Assembly: GCA_002633005.1 (NCBI GenBank)
Contig: NMRA01000685.1
Coordinates: 124,001-188,000, forward strand
Direction of reading: 5' to 3'
From: Phoronis australis
Taxonomy: Eukaryota > Phoronida > Phoronidae
Length of the DNA stretch: 64,000 bases
The notes beneath the pieces were generated by a model, which saw nothing but the letters and a program-made list of their open reading frames with translations, did not search any database and had not been told where the DNA came from. Shown one piece after another: positions 51,341 through 63,098 of this stretch (within the stretch, counting starts at the first letter, position 1; every line of letters begins with the position of its first letter). The position numbers were made by a program, and so were the translations under genes.

Positions 51341-51921
51341 CTCGCTGGTTCCCTGCGTGCCGCTAGGTGGGGCGGTAGCCGCGCCAGCACGCAGGTATCA
51401 CTTAAATTTCCTCTGTAAATTTTTTTACACCGGCGTTTCTGATTGGCTAGTCGATTCGTCAACAGGCAGCGCTTTGCGCAAACAAAATGGCATGGCTGAT
51501 GGACTGAAGTGTAAATGTGGTCTGTTGTACAGACAAACCGGTGCTTAAAATTATGTTCAGGAAATGTGAAGCCTAGAAATTGTGATTGAGCCTTTTCGGA
51601 ATGCATCTTTCTACTGTCGATGACTTTTGTTTACGATAGTGTCTTTATACAGTATGAATAACACACCGTAATATGTGTTTATTGTGCATGTATGTGCTTC
51701 AAGCACGCGGCTATTAAACATCACTGCACAAACGAAATAGTTGCTGCGACGCCACTTGCATGACAAGGCTAAAATCATTCACAGTCTGCCATTTTTTCCA
51801 CGGTGTTGTAAAGCTAACCAATGACTGCCAAGATTACATCGACCAATCATAAATGCTAAAGCGCGTGCCATTGCGTGATACCTGCGTGCTGGCTGGGCTA
51901 AGCACGCAGGGAACCAGCGAG
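51341..51921. mobile_element. MITE of 581 bp with precise TIRs and 5-bp target duplication
   Basis: The left end ctcgctggttccctgcgtgc matches the inverted right end gcacgcagggaaccagcgag exactly over 20 bp. Pairing extends inward with agcacgcaggtatcac / gtgatacctgcgtgct to about 55-60 bp. GCACT flanks both sides (51336-51340 and 51922-51926). No transposase frame is present, so it is non-autonomous. Superfamily not assigned. Confidence 0.85.
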
Positions 51922-52460
51922 GCACTACGCCAAGCGACCTCTGACATGGAAAGTTAAAAAATTAGGTCAATGTCGACTCGACGTCTTCAGCCGGTTCGAT
52001 GATCAAACTTTCCGAATATAGTTTAAAGTAATACAGTTGCAACAGTGTAACTAACACTCGACATGCAACAAGGGCCTCAACGTAAAATCTGGAACAAAAC
52101 TGTTTATTACAAGACACTTTCTCTCAGTTTTCAGTTGCTGAATACTATATCGTCTGCAACTCAGGCGCCGAATCCTTGGAAATTAAAATATCAATAATTG
52201 TTGTTTTTTTAACTATTTCTAGGAGATGTTACAAGTTCACTGCTCAGTTGCCGTTTTTTCATCTTTGCTACCTCTTTTCAAGAAATAAATCGTTACTTTT
52301 AAAACTGTTTCTTTTTCAAGAGAAAGAGTTGCAACCTAACGCGCATGCAAGTACATATATATAAGATGTGATCCGCCATTTGAACAGTTTTGTGAAGTAT
52401 TTGAAAAATCTGCCGAAGAATGTAAGAAACTTAAAAATTCGAAGCGCATGGGATAAATAC

Positions 52461-52534
52461 AAAACGTACCTCGATTGGCGTACATGAAGTAATATTCCAC
52501 TTGACCTTCATGTACGCCACTCTCGGTACGTTTT
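52461..52534. repeat. Strong 74-bp inverted repeat (hairpin)
   Basis: aaaacgtacc + tggcgtacatgaag on the left pairs with cttcatgtacgcca + ggtacgtttt on the right. One 5-base mismatch block and a loop of about 15 bases remain. It could be a very short palindromic MITE or a structured RNA; there is no coding context. Confidence 0.75.
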
Positions 52535-52599
52535 GTTTATTTATTGTTGAGTAGATCCATTTTCACGAAAGACGTCGCTCTAGTCGGTTGACACGCAGT

Positions 52600-54050
52600 G
52601 TTGGCTTACGTAGTAAACGGTGTAGATCATAATGATAGAAACGGTAGTTGAGTTTTGCTGACCCGAGATAAAAAAAAGCAATCCGATGTGTTTCTGTGAT
52701 TTTATTAGAAATCCCTGATTCCGGACGGTGGCTTCCAGCCATGCCTTCGGTGGAATAAACAGAAATCGATATCCTTGACCTTACACCAGTAATTTAACAG
52801 TGGCCCGAATGAAGTCTGGATTGCTATAACCGGACGACTCACCGCCGCGAACGTGACTTATTCAGCAACTGAAGTTACGTTTGAACATAAAACTGGTAGA
52901 GTTCTATGGTTTGAAATTTCCGAGTTTTTATAGGCAGCGAAAAGGTTCAAAATAGACAACACAAAGTATTCTGAATTCAGTGGTTTTTAATTTCCCCTGG
53001 CAAGGTCGTAGTCATAAAATAAAGCGCACCCGAGCTGTTCGTGATAACAACGAAGGAGGGATCAAAATTTATCATTTATCTTTTGTAAAGCTTTATAGAT
53101 TAACATGTTAGCAAAGTTTATAGACACGGGTCAATCTAACCCCTCCCACTTGATACATTTAATGAATTATGCTGATTTTCTTAACACATTTATGGCTGAA
53201 CAGTGACCTGGTGGCCAAGAAAAGTTGTTTTTTTTTACCCAGAGGCATGGCATTTATTAAGAACTTGTTTTATATAGAGGGCAATATTTTGAGTTGCAGA
53301 GTTGTCAGAAATGGTTTAGATACCAAAACTAAATTTAATATGGAATTTAACAGTCCTGTTACAGTGTTTGTTAAAGACCAATAGAAATGTGTTATTGTTA
53401 GAGTTGTGAACTTTTATGGTTATTGTCCTGTGATGCCAACTAACAAAAACGAAGCGGGAATAGTATCTTTAAAATGAAATTGAGAAGTGATGTGAGAAGG
53501 TGTCGACTTATTTGTGCCCAATTTAATAGTTTTTCCGAAGTCTCAAAGCAGAGTCAAAATGGTCCAAAGAATTTAATTTGACCACGAATACTTGTTCTTG
53601 GGTCATAAGAGGCCAGGGGAGAAAATGGGTAGCTGATGACAGGGCGAGTTTGCCTGTTGAATTGAAACCTTTCCATGGTCCTGTGATGTCTAATGATCGT
53701 GGTATGGGGTGAATATCCCTTGTAGAAGCTGATGAAAACTAATGCAGAACTGAGGTCGGGTTTGCGTTTTGCCCCAGTGTTTCCTATCCTATCATACTTT
53801 TTGAAAACTGGATATCCCAATCTCTCTATACTCTCATTAGCTTTCAAAATCTAAATTCTCCATTTGTTCGGTATACACATCAAAGTAGTCCCGCTATTTG
53901 TAATTATATGTAGTTTTACATTCGGCTACTATAATCATATGGAGGTGGCCTGGTACACGCTGTACCAGACGTTAGCAGGCCTTTGAACTGATCACTTGGA
54001 ATCACCTTGTGCTTTATTAGTACATAGTTAAACCAAGCTGAGGAGATAGA
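52600..54050. other. Intergenic stretch, no supported feature
   Basis: Short ORFs only, none resembling a known family. No tandem repeat was recognised. Confidence 0.45.
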
Positions 54051-54069
54051 GACCTGACTCAAGGGTTTA

Positions 54070-54150
54070 GCAGTGTGTCCCACAGGGACTCGAACGTACG
54101 ATTCGAGTACAGGATGCGAATACTTATCCCACTAAGCTAAACTGCCTCCA
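54070..54150 (-). other. tRNA-like sequence (tRNA pseudogene or SINE head)
   Basis: On the minus strand an A box tagcttagtgg (54139-54129) is followed about 33 nt on by a B box gttcgagtccc (54096-54086), the spacing of a tRNA gene. Acceptor-stem pairing is poor (ggcagt versus actgct, partial) and no anticodon stem could be folded confidently. A second tRNA-like sequence lies 190 bp away. Confidence 0.5.
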
Positions 54151-54326
54151 CTAAGTGGCGGTGTAATTTTAAAAACTGTTTTAGTGCAATTTGGCCCTAC
54201 TTTTCTCGTGTCCTCATCTATAATGCCACTATATACAAGAACTTAGCATTTCGACATTTGTAATTTTTCACCAAGTTTATTTGCAAAACAAAAGTTCTCT
54301 GACAAGGTACTTTTGAAGAAAATTTC

Positions 54327-54410
54327 GGTGACTCCGAAGGGTTTTGAACCCAGGTTCCACGTACGACAACAAAGCGTCTAAATCATTCAACCAAAAGACG
54401 ATTGCCACTT
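54327..54410 (-). other. tRNA-like sequence (tRNA pseudogene or SINE head)
   Basis: On the minus strand the B-box-like gggttcaaaaccc (54351-54339) is preceded by an A-box-like ttttggttgaatgatt (54398-54383). The body ends cttcggagtcacc. The arrangement suggests a tRNA with a long variable region or a SINE derived from one, but the stems are not all intact. Confidence 0.4.
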
Positions 54411-55155
54411 GGCAAGCGGCTTAGAGAGGCTTTATCTGACTGTACGTGTCATCACAACCGAAAGTTACGCTTCACAATACTACTCACGAAATCCATTCTT
54501 AAACGCCTACAGCTCAAGGCCATCGAGTACACTAAGGTCTTTTCAAATTTGTTGTTACGAAACTTTCCTTAATAAGAATTTCAAAACCTTTCTTCCGACC
54601 ATAGACCCTACTTAAGGTTTTTACAAAAAGTTATAAAAATCGGTCGTTTAAAAGGAAAATCAACCGTTTTTATAGTTACCTTTGCAGTAAACCCCTTGCC
54701 GGGTTACCTTGATTCGATATTTGGCCTTGTGAATTACAAATGGCGCCACCAGAACCCGCGACTTTCAGCCTTTACTCACAACCCCTCAATTACTCCAGAA
54801 TTAGAAAATTTCTCTGACTGAGTGAACTCTCAACCTTTGAAACTATCAAAACATACTCAACCAAAAAATATTCGAGTAGTACTTGCGTGTCCGGCTTTCG
54901 CAACTGTAGGTAGGGTCGAGACAAGAGGGTTAATGAAACACACTTGGCTTTGGAGAACAGAACGGATTTTTGGGATAATTCATGGATGGGAACTCTGTTT
55001 GAAATTATTAACTTTGACCACAGGTATGCAAGAACGACAACAAAATCGGTAGTATTTTTTCTATTTTTTTACAAATCACCAGTTCATCGTTGCCTGTCAC
55101 GCATTCGCTGAAATTGACTTTATCACTTCATTACGCTCCTCTGCTTGTCGAGGTT

Positions 55156-57633
55156 TTATGGCTTGTTACACAGTCCAAAAGTACGCCAAGCCCTCTTCCC
55201 ATAAACATTAATAAGCAGAATAAACGCGCCTTTCACAGCCTTAAATATTGAAAACATGAAGTCAAACATTTTGGTTCCAATAACCATTCCAAGAAAATTT
55301 AATGACGAGATGAGAGTGAAAAGAAGAATTAGTTTCACGTATATCACAAAATCTCTCTTAAGCGGTTGGTAGTGCTGGGTCAGGCCTCCTCGCTGTCTTG
55401 TCCTTCGATACAAACGATAAGCCCCGGCAAAGCACAGGAAAATGTCAAGAACCGAAGTCGCCAAAATGGGTATATATTGGTAGTAAAGATTTGCCGATGT
55501 TTTGTCAAACCAGCAATCGTCGGACATTGGGAATCCCGGTTGAAAGTTTACATCCACCTGAATGTAATCCATAATACACACAACTATTGCCAATGTTAAA
55601 GGTATCAACCAGCCAAGGAGTGCAAAAAGGACAAAGCTTGTGATACTGTTGGCTTTCTGCTTGTCATCTTCGTGAAATAATGTGAAGAAATGGCAGCCAA
55701 TCGCGTTTAGCCACGTGCATATCGACACTTCAGTCCATAAGCTTAGTGTTGCTACCACTGAGCAAGCAACGGGATATGTGACCAGGTGCGGTCGTATCAT
55801 GTAGCAAATTCCATTGAGAAACATCTGGAACACAAAACAGAAATACAGTTTTTCTGTGTAATTCTGGTACACTTTAGCTCCAAATTGCAAAACAATCCGT
55901 ACAAAGCAACACGCGACCAGGATACCCCCGCAAACGAACTCGAGAGTGTCGGCGGTCGAGAAGTTCCTGTAAGTTTTCCACACAGCTTCGCAATAAAACA
56001 CGACATTGCTTTCAATCAGATAATATCCATTCGCTCTCGTTAGGTTGAGATCATTCATGAAAATGCTACCATCCTTTCGTAAAACATACGGACCCCTGTA
56101 TGTATGATAATGGTTACAACGTAGACCTATGCTTGTAGGTACAATACCCTGGTTTCCTTGCGTGCCACGGTTTTTCTCACACGTGATGCGTGACACATTG
56201 ACCGTGACTTCTAAACGTCCTAAAAATCCAAAATCGTTCTGCATCAAATACCACTGAATTTGTGATTGAAGTCCACCGCGTACCACACCTACACTGTCGT
56301 TTGAAGATGCGTTACAAGCCGATGAGGTAACCTGCCAAAAATCTACAGTTACTGACCCTATGGCTACTCCTTGTGAATCCAAAGGCAGGGCAAACTTATG
56401 GACCGTAATGTCAGGGGGGAGAAGAACGTCAAAAGTTTTTACTATAAAAAGTGTTAGATGCTGGGATAATTGAAGTGAAGGTAAATATCGACCGTTCACA
56501 AAATGTCTTCTAACTGCCATTATGTCCATTTTAATATCAACGTGGTTCAGACGATAATTTGGTACGCACGCTCCATTTGATAACGAGTAGTATCTATGAC
56601 AGCTCGTATAAAGACACTGTTGAAGGCTTTCTGTCTTACAAAGAATGGAGGTAACCATTTCGTTATCGGTTTTAGCGTTGCCAATGGAAGTCGTTAAATT
56701 TATGTGAATGTTGCGTTCTTTTCCAGCACCAATTGAAAAATTATACAACAATTTTCCCATGAAGTTGGCTTGTTCCAGCGTAGCATTTCCAATTTGTTGT
56801 GCACCACAAGATGCGTTCAGTGGTACACCACGTCCACTGCAATAAGCACAGTACAGGTTTTTGAAAGTAAAACCTTCAAACGTGAAAAATGTCTGCGTGC
56901 TCCTGCACAATAAATCAATTGTTGGAAAATCTCCGTTCGCGCATTGGTCTATAGCGTCACGTTTACACTCTCTGCCTGGGCCAATTGATTCTCCAATGTC
57001 GAAAGAACATCCTGGGTAATCGAGTAGTGGCAGAACATCTTGTAATAGCACGGACACATTTTCAATGGCGCCGGGAACACATTTCAGATGTCCTGGCCAA
57101 AATACCATGTCTCCGTCATTTACAGAATGACATTTGGCGCAGAACATGTTCCTGTAATGAATTCCATTGATCTTGTTGGTGACAGGAACCCTGTGTAGAA
57201 GACTGGAGTTTGTGTCAATGCAATCATTTTTCAAGCTGTTTGGATAATAAATAGTTACAAACTTAGGACACCCCGAAATGACACGCGTCGCACGACTTCC
57301 GGCACGAATACACTCGGTATTTTCAGTAGCAATGGAGGGCAAAGAAGCATTATGACAAACCTTCCAGAAATCGAAACAACAGTCGCCATAAATTTCACAC
57401 CATTCGTCACAGGAACACTGCCGTGATTCCTGCGATGTTTGCCAACACAGACCAAAGCAGCTCTGAACCTTGCTAGACGCCAAACAGTTTCTATTAATTT
57501 CGTCGATGGTATTCAACGATCCATTCGTGTAACTTGTCGTGCTGCAAACTGTAGCTTGGGACGCCAAATACAACAGTAACCATACAAGGACACCAGAAAA
57601 CATGTTCAGAATCAGAATGTCCACGATTAGCAT
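55156..57633 (-). CDS. Somatomedin-B domain, seven-transmembrane family B (Methuselah-like/adhesion-type) receptor
   Basis: Predicted surface receptor, 825 residues in one uninterrupted exon. Residues 1-31 form a signal peptide (MFSGVLVWLLLYLA core). Residues 59-93 form a somatomedin-B-like knot with all eight Cys (59, 63, 73, 75, 79, 85, 86, 93) including CSCDEWCEIYGDCC. A Cys-rich, N-glycosylation-rich ectodomain follows to about 560. Seven hydrophobic helices lie at roughly 563-585, 594-616, 628-655, 665-690, 718-740, 765-785 and 795-812, with a very short tail. The 7TM bundle (WTEVSICTWLNAIGCHFF; FALLGWLIPL) is secretin-like, closest by eye to Methuselah-type receptors. No GPS cleavage motif was recognised. 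Ligand unknown. The ATG at 57633 precedes a second Met (residue 11) that would also leave a signal peptide. Confidence 0.88.
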   Translation of the reverse strand: MLIVDILILNMFSGVLVWLLLYLASQATVCSTTSYTNGSLNTIDEINRNCLASSKVQSCFGLCWQTSQESRQCSCDEWCEIYGDCCFDFWKVCHNASLPSIATENTECIRAGSRATRVISGCPKFVTIYYPNSLKNDCIDTNSSLLHRVPVTNKINGIHYRNMFCAKCHSVNDGDMVFWPGHLKCVPGAIENVSVLLQDVLPLLDYPGCSFDIGESIGPGRECKRDAIDQCANGDFPTIDLLCRSTQTFFTFEGFTFKNLYCAYCSGRGVPLNASCGAQQIGNATLEQANFMGKLLYNFSIGAGKERNIHINLTTSIGNAKTDNEMVTSILCKTESLQQCLYTSCHRYYSLSNGACVPNYRLNHVDIKMDIMAVRRHFVNGRYLPSLQLSQHLTLFIVKTFDVLLPPDITVHKFALPLDSQGVAIGSVTVDFWQVTSSACNASSNDSVGVVRGGLQSQIQWYLMQNDFGFLGRLEVTVNVSRITCEKNRGTQGNQGIVPTSIGLRCNHYHTYRGPYVLRKDGSIFMNDLNLTRANGYYLIESNVVFYCEAVWKTYRNFSTADTLEFVCGGILVACCFVRIVLQFGAKVYQNYTEKLYFCFVFQMFLNGICYMIRPHLVTYPVACSVVATLSLWTEVSICTWLNAIGCHFFTLFHEDDKQKANSITSFVLFALLGWLIPLTLAIVVCIMDYIQVDVNFQPGFPMSDDCWFDKTSANLYYQYIPILATSVLDIFLCFAGAYRLYRRTRQRGGLTQHYQPLKRDFVIYVKLILLFTLISSLNFLGMVIGTKMFDFMFSIFKAVKGAFILLINVYGKRAWRTFGLCNKP

Positions 57634-58030
57634 TTTCTGAGCATCAAACTAAGCGAGTTTGGAAGATTGCGCAGTCCAAACTGTGTCTAAATGTGACTCT
57701 GTCACTGTCTGTAAAACAAGACCATCACGCGGGTACCGTCATCCAACGTTTATCTGAAATGAATTTGAAAGCTGTGCCCGTAAGTAATTGCCGCCACATG
57801 ACAACATAAATCATTCACAGGAGATTCGCAAAAATCCAATATTTTCTTATGAAATTCCGAACGGAGGTACCACTTACTAATCTCTGCTTTATTTTCAGAT
57901 GGTTTTGGGCTACCTTCAACATCACAGTTGGAGTTAGGGGTAGACATTTATGTTAGGTGGACATACGACGTGTAGTGATCATGATGAAAAAGTAGATGAA
58001 CGCAAAGTTTATTTATAACTAAGGCTATAA

Positions 58031-58465
58031 CTACTTCACATTAAAATAGAACTGACTGTACTTCGGGAGCAAGTTTTCTGTTACACAGAATTTGTTGAAT
58101 GCACGACACTTTTCATTGTTCACGGTCTTTATTCCGTTGCGTTCATACTTTCTGAACAAAACTCTACTCTCTACTGAACATAGATACAGTAACTGACCTA
58201 GCGACATAATTAAAAGACACACGATATTTCGAAACATACTTGTTTCATTCTCAAGTGAAGATAAAATGACGCAGTAATGCCACCACAGAGTATAAGCTGA
58301 ACGACACACACAGTGAGACACGGCGGGTGTGAAATACTGCAAAGAATGACTAATGAATTGGGGTAACAGGAAAGTCACGCAAACAAGTGTAACGTAAAAT
58401 AGAACAGTGAAAATATACTGGAAATGTACCGGTAATCGCATTGTTTTTGTGATGACCGTGCACAT
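58031..58465 (-). CDS. Hypothetical hydrophobic 144-residue ORF (doubtful)
   Basis: An open frame with two or three hydrophobic segments (VLFYVTLVCVTFLLPQF; NIVCLLIMSLGQLLYLC). No family is recognised. It lies about 0.4 kb upstream of the receptor on the same strand. In AT-rich DNA a frame this long can occur by chance. Confidence 0.15.
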   Translation of the reverse strand: MCTVITKTMRLPVHFQYIFTVLFYVTLVCVTFLLPQFISHSLQYFTPAVSHCVCRSAYTLWWHYCVILSSLENETSMFRNIVCLLIMSLGQLLYLCSVESRVLFRKYERNGIKTVNNEKCRAFNKFCVTENLLPKYSQFYFNVK

Positions 58466-58959
58466 GTCGAAAGAGGGTACTCAAAGAACTCTTACTATCA
58501 TAAACAAAGATTTCAGCGGTTTTTTGTCTGTGGAGTTAAAGTTTACCTCGTGAACCGTTATAGGTACCTCTGAAAGGAGCAAAAATACAACTTACTACGG
58601 ATGCCCCTTCTCCCATATTTTCCCAGTTACCCGTCAAAAGTCTGCAAGCATGCCTGCGGAAATTGCTTGTAACATTCCGTTTTGATAAACAATTTCGCTG
58701 GTTTCTGATTTACTTTATGTGTCTACGAAAATCAAGAGATTCAAAGATGATTCTTGACAATTAGAAGCTAATCATGTAAGAATTGATGACGTTTCAGTGA
58801 ATTTAATTGCAGCCTGAAGTTGGAAAAACTCTATAATCCGATCCCCAAATAGTAAAGTACACTTATCTAAATTTACTTTCAAAGACATTGATCAAATTCG
58901 GACTAACAAACCGTAGATAATAAAAAGTTTTAAAAATCCTTAAATAAATAAAATTAAAC

Positions 58960-59256
58960 TCATTGCTTGGAAAGGTTGTCTTTGTACTTCCTTGGTGTTC
59001 TTAGTTTCCAGTAGTATTGAGCAATGGATTTTTGTTCTTCAAAACTGAGTTGATTGCTTGTCATGATTCGCGTGCATGCCATGACTGCCGTACCCACGTT
59101 AAAAATAAGATGTAACCATGCAAGAGGCTCGCGCACAATCTCAGTGATCCACGGGAACTGAATTTGAACTCCAGGCGTACAGGAAGTGTATACATTTTTT
59201 GGACACACTATCTTTTTCCCGAGCCACCAGAAACTGGAATACCTGTCGTGTTTCAA
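58960..59256 (-). pseudogene. Possible transposon-derived helix-turn-helix relic
   Basis: The end of this 98-residue frame reads TSNQLSFEEQKSIAQYYWKL, resembling the 'F....R..I...YWK' start of helix-turn-helix proteins linked to transposases (DUF4817-like). It stops soon after. The assignment rests on one short motif. Confidence 0.25.
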
Positions 59257-59617
59257 CTAGGCATTTTGAAACAGCAACAAAAGCACTATACCAGGGACTT
59301 TGAGACCTCATCTTTTCAAAAAATAACAAACTTCTTCAAAGAATGACCATAATGAAATAAAGATTTCCTGAAACTTAAGCGCAATAAAACGAATCTTGCG
59401 CTTAGAACGAGCGCCGACGGCCGATACGAGCTGCCTGTCTTAAGTGAATCACAGCTGAGCTGACCAGCAACTAGCTTTAGTTCATAGGGAATTTCGTATT
59501 TTCACACTGTTAAATCTTAACTATAGCTACTTGAGGCAGCTCCTCGCTACCGGTCAGTTTACTGGTCCTAGGCCCATTCTTACTCAACTCTTGATGGCTT
59601 CATCCCCGGGATTGTCT

Positions 59618-59779
59618 CAGGGGCGGATCCAGGATTTCGGGTTGGCGGGGGGGGAACAGGGCAGAGTATTAGCCAGGGTTTTACCTGTCAGAAATTCGGA
59701 CCCTCGAACTGCCAAATGGATTCTGGGAGAGTTTTAGGGGAGAGGCATGGCGCCTTGGCCATCCCTAAATCCGCCACTG
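59618..59779. mobile_element. hAT-like MITE, second copy, 162 bp
   Basis: It begins caggggcggatccaggattt and ends aaatccgccactg, giving inverted CAGNGGCGGAT ends. Internal sequence (agccagggttttacctg, gggagagtttta) matches the element at 43595-43762. No 8-bp target duplication was recognised. Confidence 0.72.
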
Positions 59780-60069
59780 TGCCCCCCACCGAGGGCGGAC
59801 GTGGGAGATTCGGTACAAATCAAATATGGTGGCATCGGGAGCACGGGGGGCGAGGAGGGGGTGGCGGAAGTGGTGGTAATGAGAGGGGGAGGTTGTTTGG
59901 CGAAGTCGAAATGGTTTGTGCCCCCCCCAATAATTTTTGCCTTCCCACGGGCCTGTTGAATACAAAAAAATGGAAATTAAGGCCCCATTGAAAGTGTCGC
60001 TAAAATAACATAAACAGGCATGTACACGTGTACACTGAAAAGGAGTGACGACTGAAAACCAAGCCATCA

Positions 60070-62900
60070 CAGCCTAATTATATTTGGATAGGGCGAGGTG
60101 AAGACCCAGAACTGAATGAGCAATCACTGAGCTGCACCCTGAAAAAGGTTGTAAACATTACGATAAAATATACCACTGCAAAATGAGTTGAAGACTTGGG
60201 AATAAATCACCAGAATGATGAAAAACAACATGATACCGACGACTAATTTGCGAGAAGAGTGTATTACTGACACCTTTAATTCCTCAGTCAAATTAAATGT
60301 TGCCTTTTTATGAAATATTGCCATATTTTGATAAGATAATGATAATCGCACCTCGTTCTGCAGGATAGACGCATTGAATAATCAAGTCGGATTTTTGTTG
60401 CATTGATGACGGTGAAAAGTCATGCTGGTTTCCCACATGCTCAGTTGACCACATGCGAGGTTATACAACAAGGTGGTGATTAGAGAGCATTCTTGCATGC
60501 AGCTGCGGGTATTGCAATTCTCCTGTAAAAGTGCACCCGTTACGCGTTGTGCATTCACAATGAGCCAGAATCAAAAATGTTTATTGTATGTAGGCCTTGG
60601 CTTCATAATACATCACAGCTTTAAAACGGTCGATAGGTGTACACGTGTTTCGAAAATCATCTCATTTTTTGTGATTTATTAGTCTTTTGAGACTTTTCTG
60701 TGGTGATAAACAATCTGTGAAAACTCTACTGGCAGTACTAGTTGAGTGAGATTGCACTTCGTGGAGGTAATTCGTTACAAAATGCAAGCTTCAACGTCTA
60801 GAGTGCAAACACGACCAGTCAATAACACTCCCGAGGGAAATCATCGTGGCGGTAATGCCTGCTCAGGAGGGTCAAGTTCGAAAGACATCCGAGACTATGG
60901 TACTACTGCTAAAGGTATGTCTAAACAATCAAACCTTGCTGGGAGAAATGGCTGTGGTACTTGAAAAACTGGATCAACTCCACGAACTTTACAATAACAT
61001 CTCTCTGCTGCAAACCAAAAATGCTCGCTTAGAGGCCCGTGTCACTGATGGAAGACCCCTCTAACACCGAAGGCCACAGGGTTAATGAAGAAACGTGGGG
61101 CGACTTGGAAACCAAAGTTCGTGAATTTATGACTGCCCAGCTGTGTTAAGTGACGAAATGATTATCGGTTGCTCAGAGCAAGAAGTGAAACCAGGCCGAT
61201 CACTGATATTTAAACTTTAAAATTTATTTATTAAAATATCTACGAAGACACTGAAAAACTACCAGAACATGCAAGACAAAGGGTAAAGGGCAACCATACA
61301 TTCATTGTGACGAGGGTCTATGCACCAAAGGTCAAAACTGCATGCAGCCTCGGCGGCCGCTGTTGGTAAGAAGGCGAAACTGCTTATATAGCGTACAATA
61401 AGCTGGTAATCCGAAACAAACGGTACATATATGACGTGAATGATGACGTCATTGAAAGCCGTTCTGGAGAAGTCGGTCAACAATAGGATGCAGGCCGAGG
61501 TCCTTCGGTGAAACGCTGGTCATTCGAGGGTTTTCAAATCGCGGCGTGAAATGCTCAAGGTTTGGAAACAAAGGTTTTGAACAGAGAGGAACCAGACATT
61601 CATGAATTGTTTGATTTTCTTGATACACGTGTCATTGTAGGAATTGGTGAATCATGCGCTAAAAGTAGTAATGAAATGCAACAGTACTACGAAAATGATA
61701 GAACAAAGAGCTCTGTCCTCTGTAGATATTCGGGGGGTGTTGCTCTCCTGTTAGATAAACATCATGAAAAATCTGTCATTAAAGCCTAACTTTAACGGAA
61801 TTTTGTTACTTTAAATGTATTAGGTTAACCAGATAGCCCTATCAAAGCTTTATTAAAATGAGAAAACGCGAGTGATAAGTGAAGCTGCCTTTTCGTGCCA
61901 TGTTGCGCCACCGCGAGATCCCAGCTCAAACAACAAAAGGTTGTATTGAATAGGGGTCTAGCATTGCGTGCGGGTGTTAAAAGGTGATTCTCGTGGTGAC
62001 GTAGACAAAAGCGAGTCAATACGCCTAACAGGTCGTTACATTTGGCAATTTATGGCACTAGTGGGTTCAGAGCAATGCTCTTAACATACTGTAGGAACCA
62101 ATTTTACATGTGTTACCGTTGAAGACAGGCTTCAAGACCTATACTTAATACTCTGATGTTTTCCCGTTGTGATTTCTGACGGCTCCAGATTTACGTTAGA
62201 TAGAAATTTGAGAGTAGTAGCCGCTTTTGTCACCCCTGAGGGCTCACCTACTTACCATGATAGTAAAAAACAAAAATGCCATTGTTTGAAGAAACATTAT
62301 TTTTTTATATTGTATCTTTGTATGAGAAAGAATTATACGTTATTCTGTTATGAGATTTTAATGCAAGGACAGCATCACATTTGACAATTTCTGCGAGTGT
62401 AGTGACACCCATGTAGCCCTGAGTGTCTTTCTTAGTCCGCACCATGAATATTAGGCCATAGTCCCAGCTCTCCTATCTTTCATTTCCGTGGCCACCTTCT
62501 GGGGGGCAACGGAGACTTTGCATTAAACCCATCTACAAATGTTCAAAAGTCAATTTCAAAAAAGTTCCCAAGAATACACTTGCACGTTTAGTAAGAATTT
62601 TAATATAAAAGTTGAAAAAATATAACCTCAACTAATATGTTAGCCACCAGGTGTCAGTGCAAAATTATCCGAACAGCCAATCAAATGCCAGGAAAATATT
62701 GTGTCCATACCTTTCCCCTTCAACAGCCGTCTGCTTGGCATCATAGATGATAGTCTATGTTGGCATGAAAACCTTCATCAGAGGACAGTCAGCTGATGTT
62801 ATCCTGCTGGCTTAACTAGCTAGTTTACTGCTACTGATTACATTGGATTGTATTAATTCTTGGATGGGTGTGCAAGTAATAGGCATTACCACGGGCCAAG
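60070..62900. other. Intergenic stretch with relic-like short ORFs
   Basis: No host gene was recognised. A frame at 60846-61064 ends in a coiled-coil-like stretch (KLDQLHELYNNISLLQTKN). A frame at 61562-61789 ends SGGVALLLDKHHEKSVIKA, vaguely like a LINE endonuclease strand. Both are too short and weak to call; together they could be remains of a non-LTR element. Confidence 0.25.
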
Positions 62901-63098
62901 GCTCAAAAACCAGCAGGCAGTGAGTTAGTAATTGATGAAAGCCAAATCAAGTGGCCACCAGTGTCATCGTACTTAAACAATTCTTGGCACATTCCTGAAT
63001 CATTTTGTGTTTCGCAAAGAACAATTTTGGGACAGCTAGGACTCTGCTGAAACCATGAATTATTCAACGAGTGTGCGACTTCAGAATAGACTGGCAAG

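Noticed and set aside
51259-51606. 115-codon minus-strand ORF
   Set aside because: It crosses the left boundary of the MITE at 51341, so it is a chance frame.
59716-59991. Gly-rich ORF near 59.8 kb
   Set aside because: Produced by G-rich sequence in and beside the hAT-like MITE; composition artefact.
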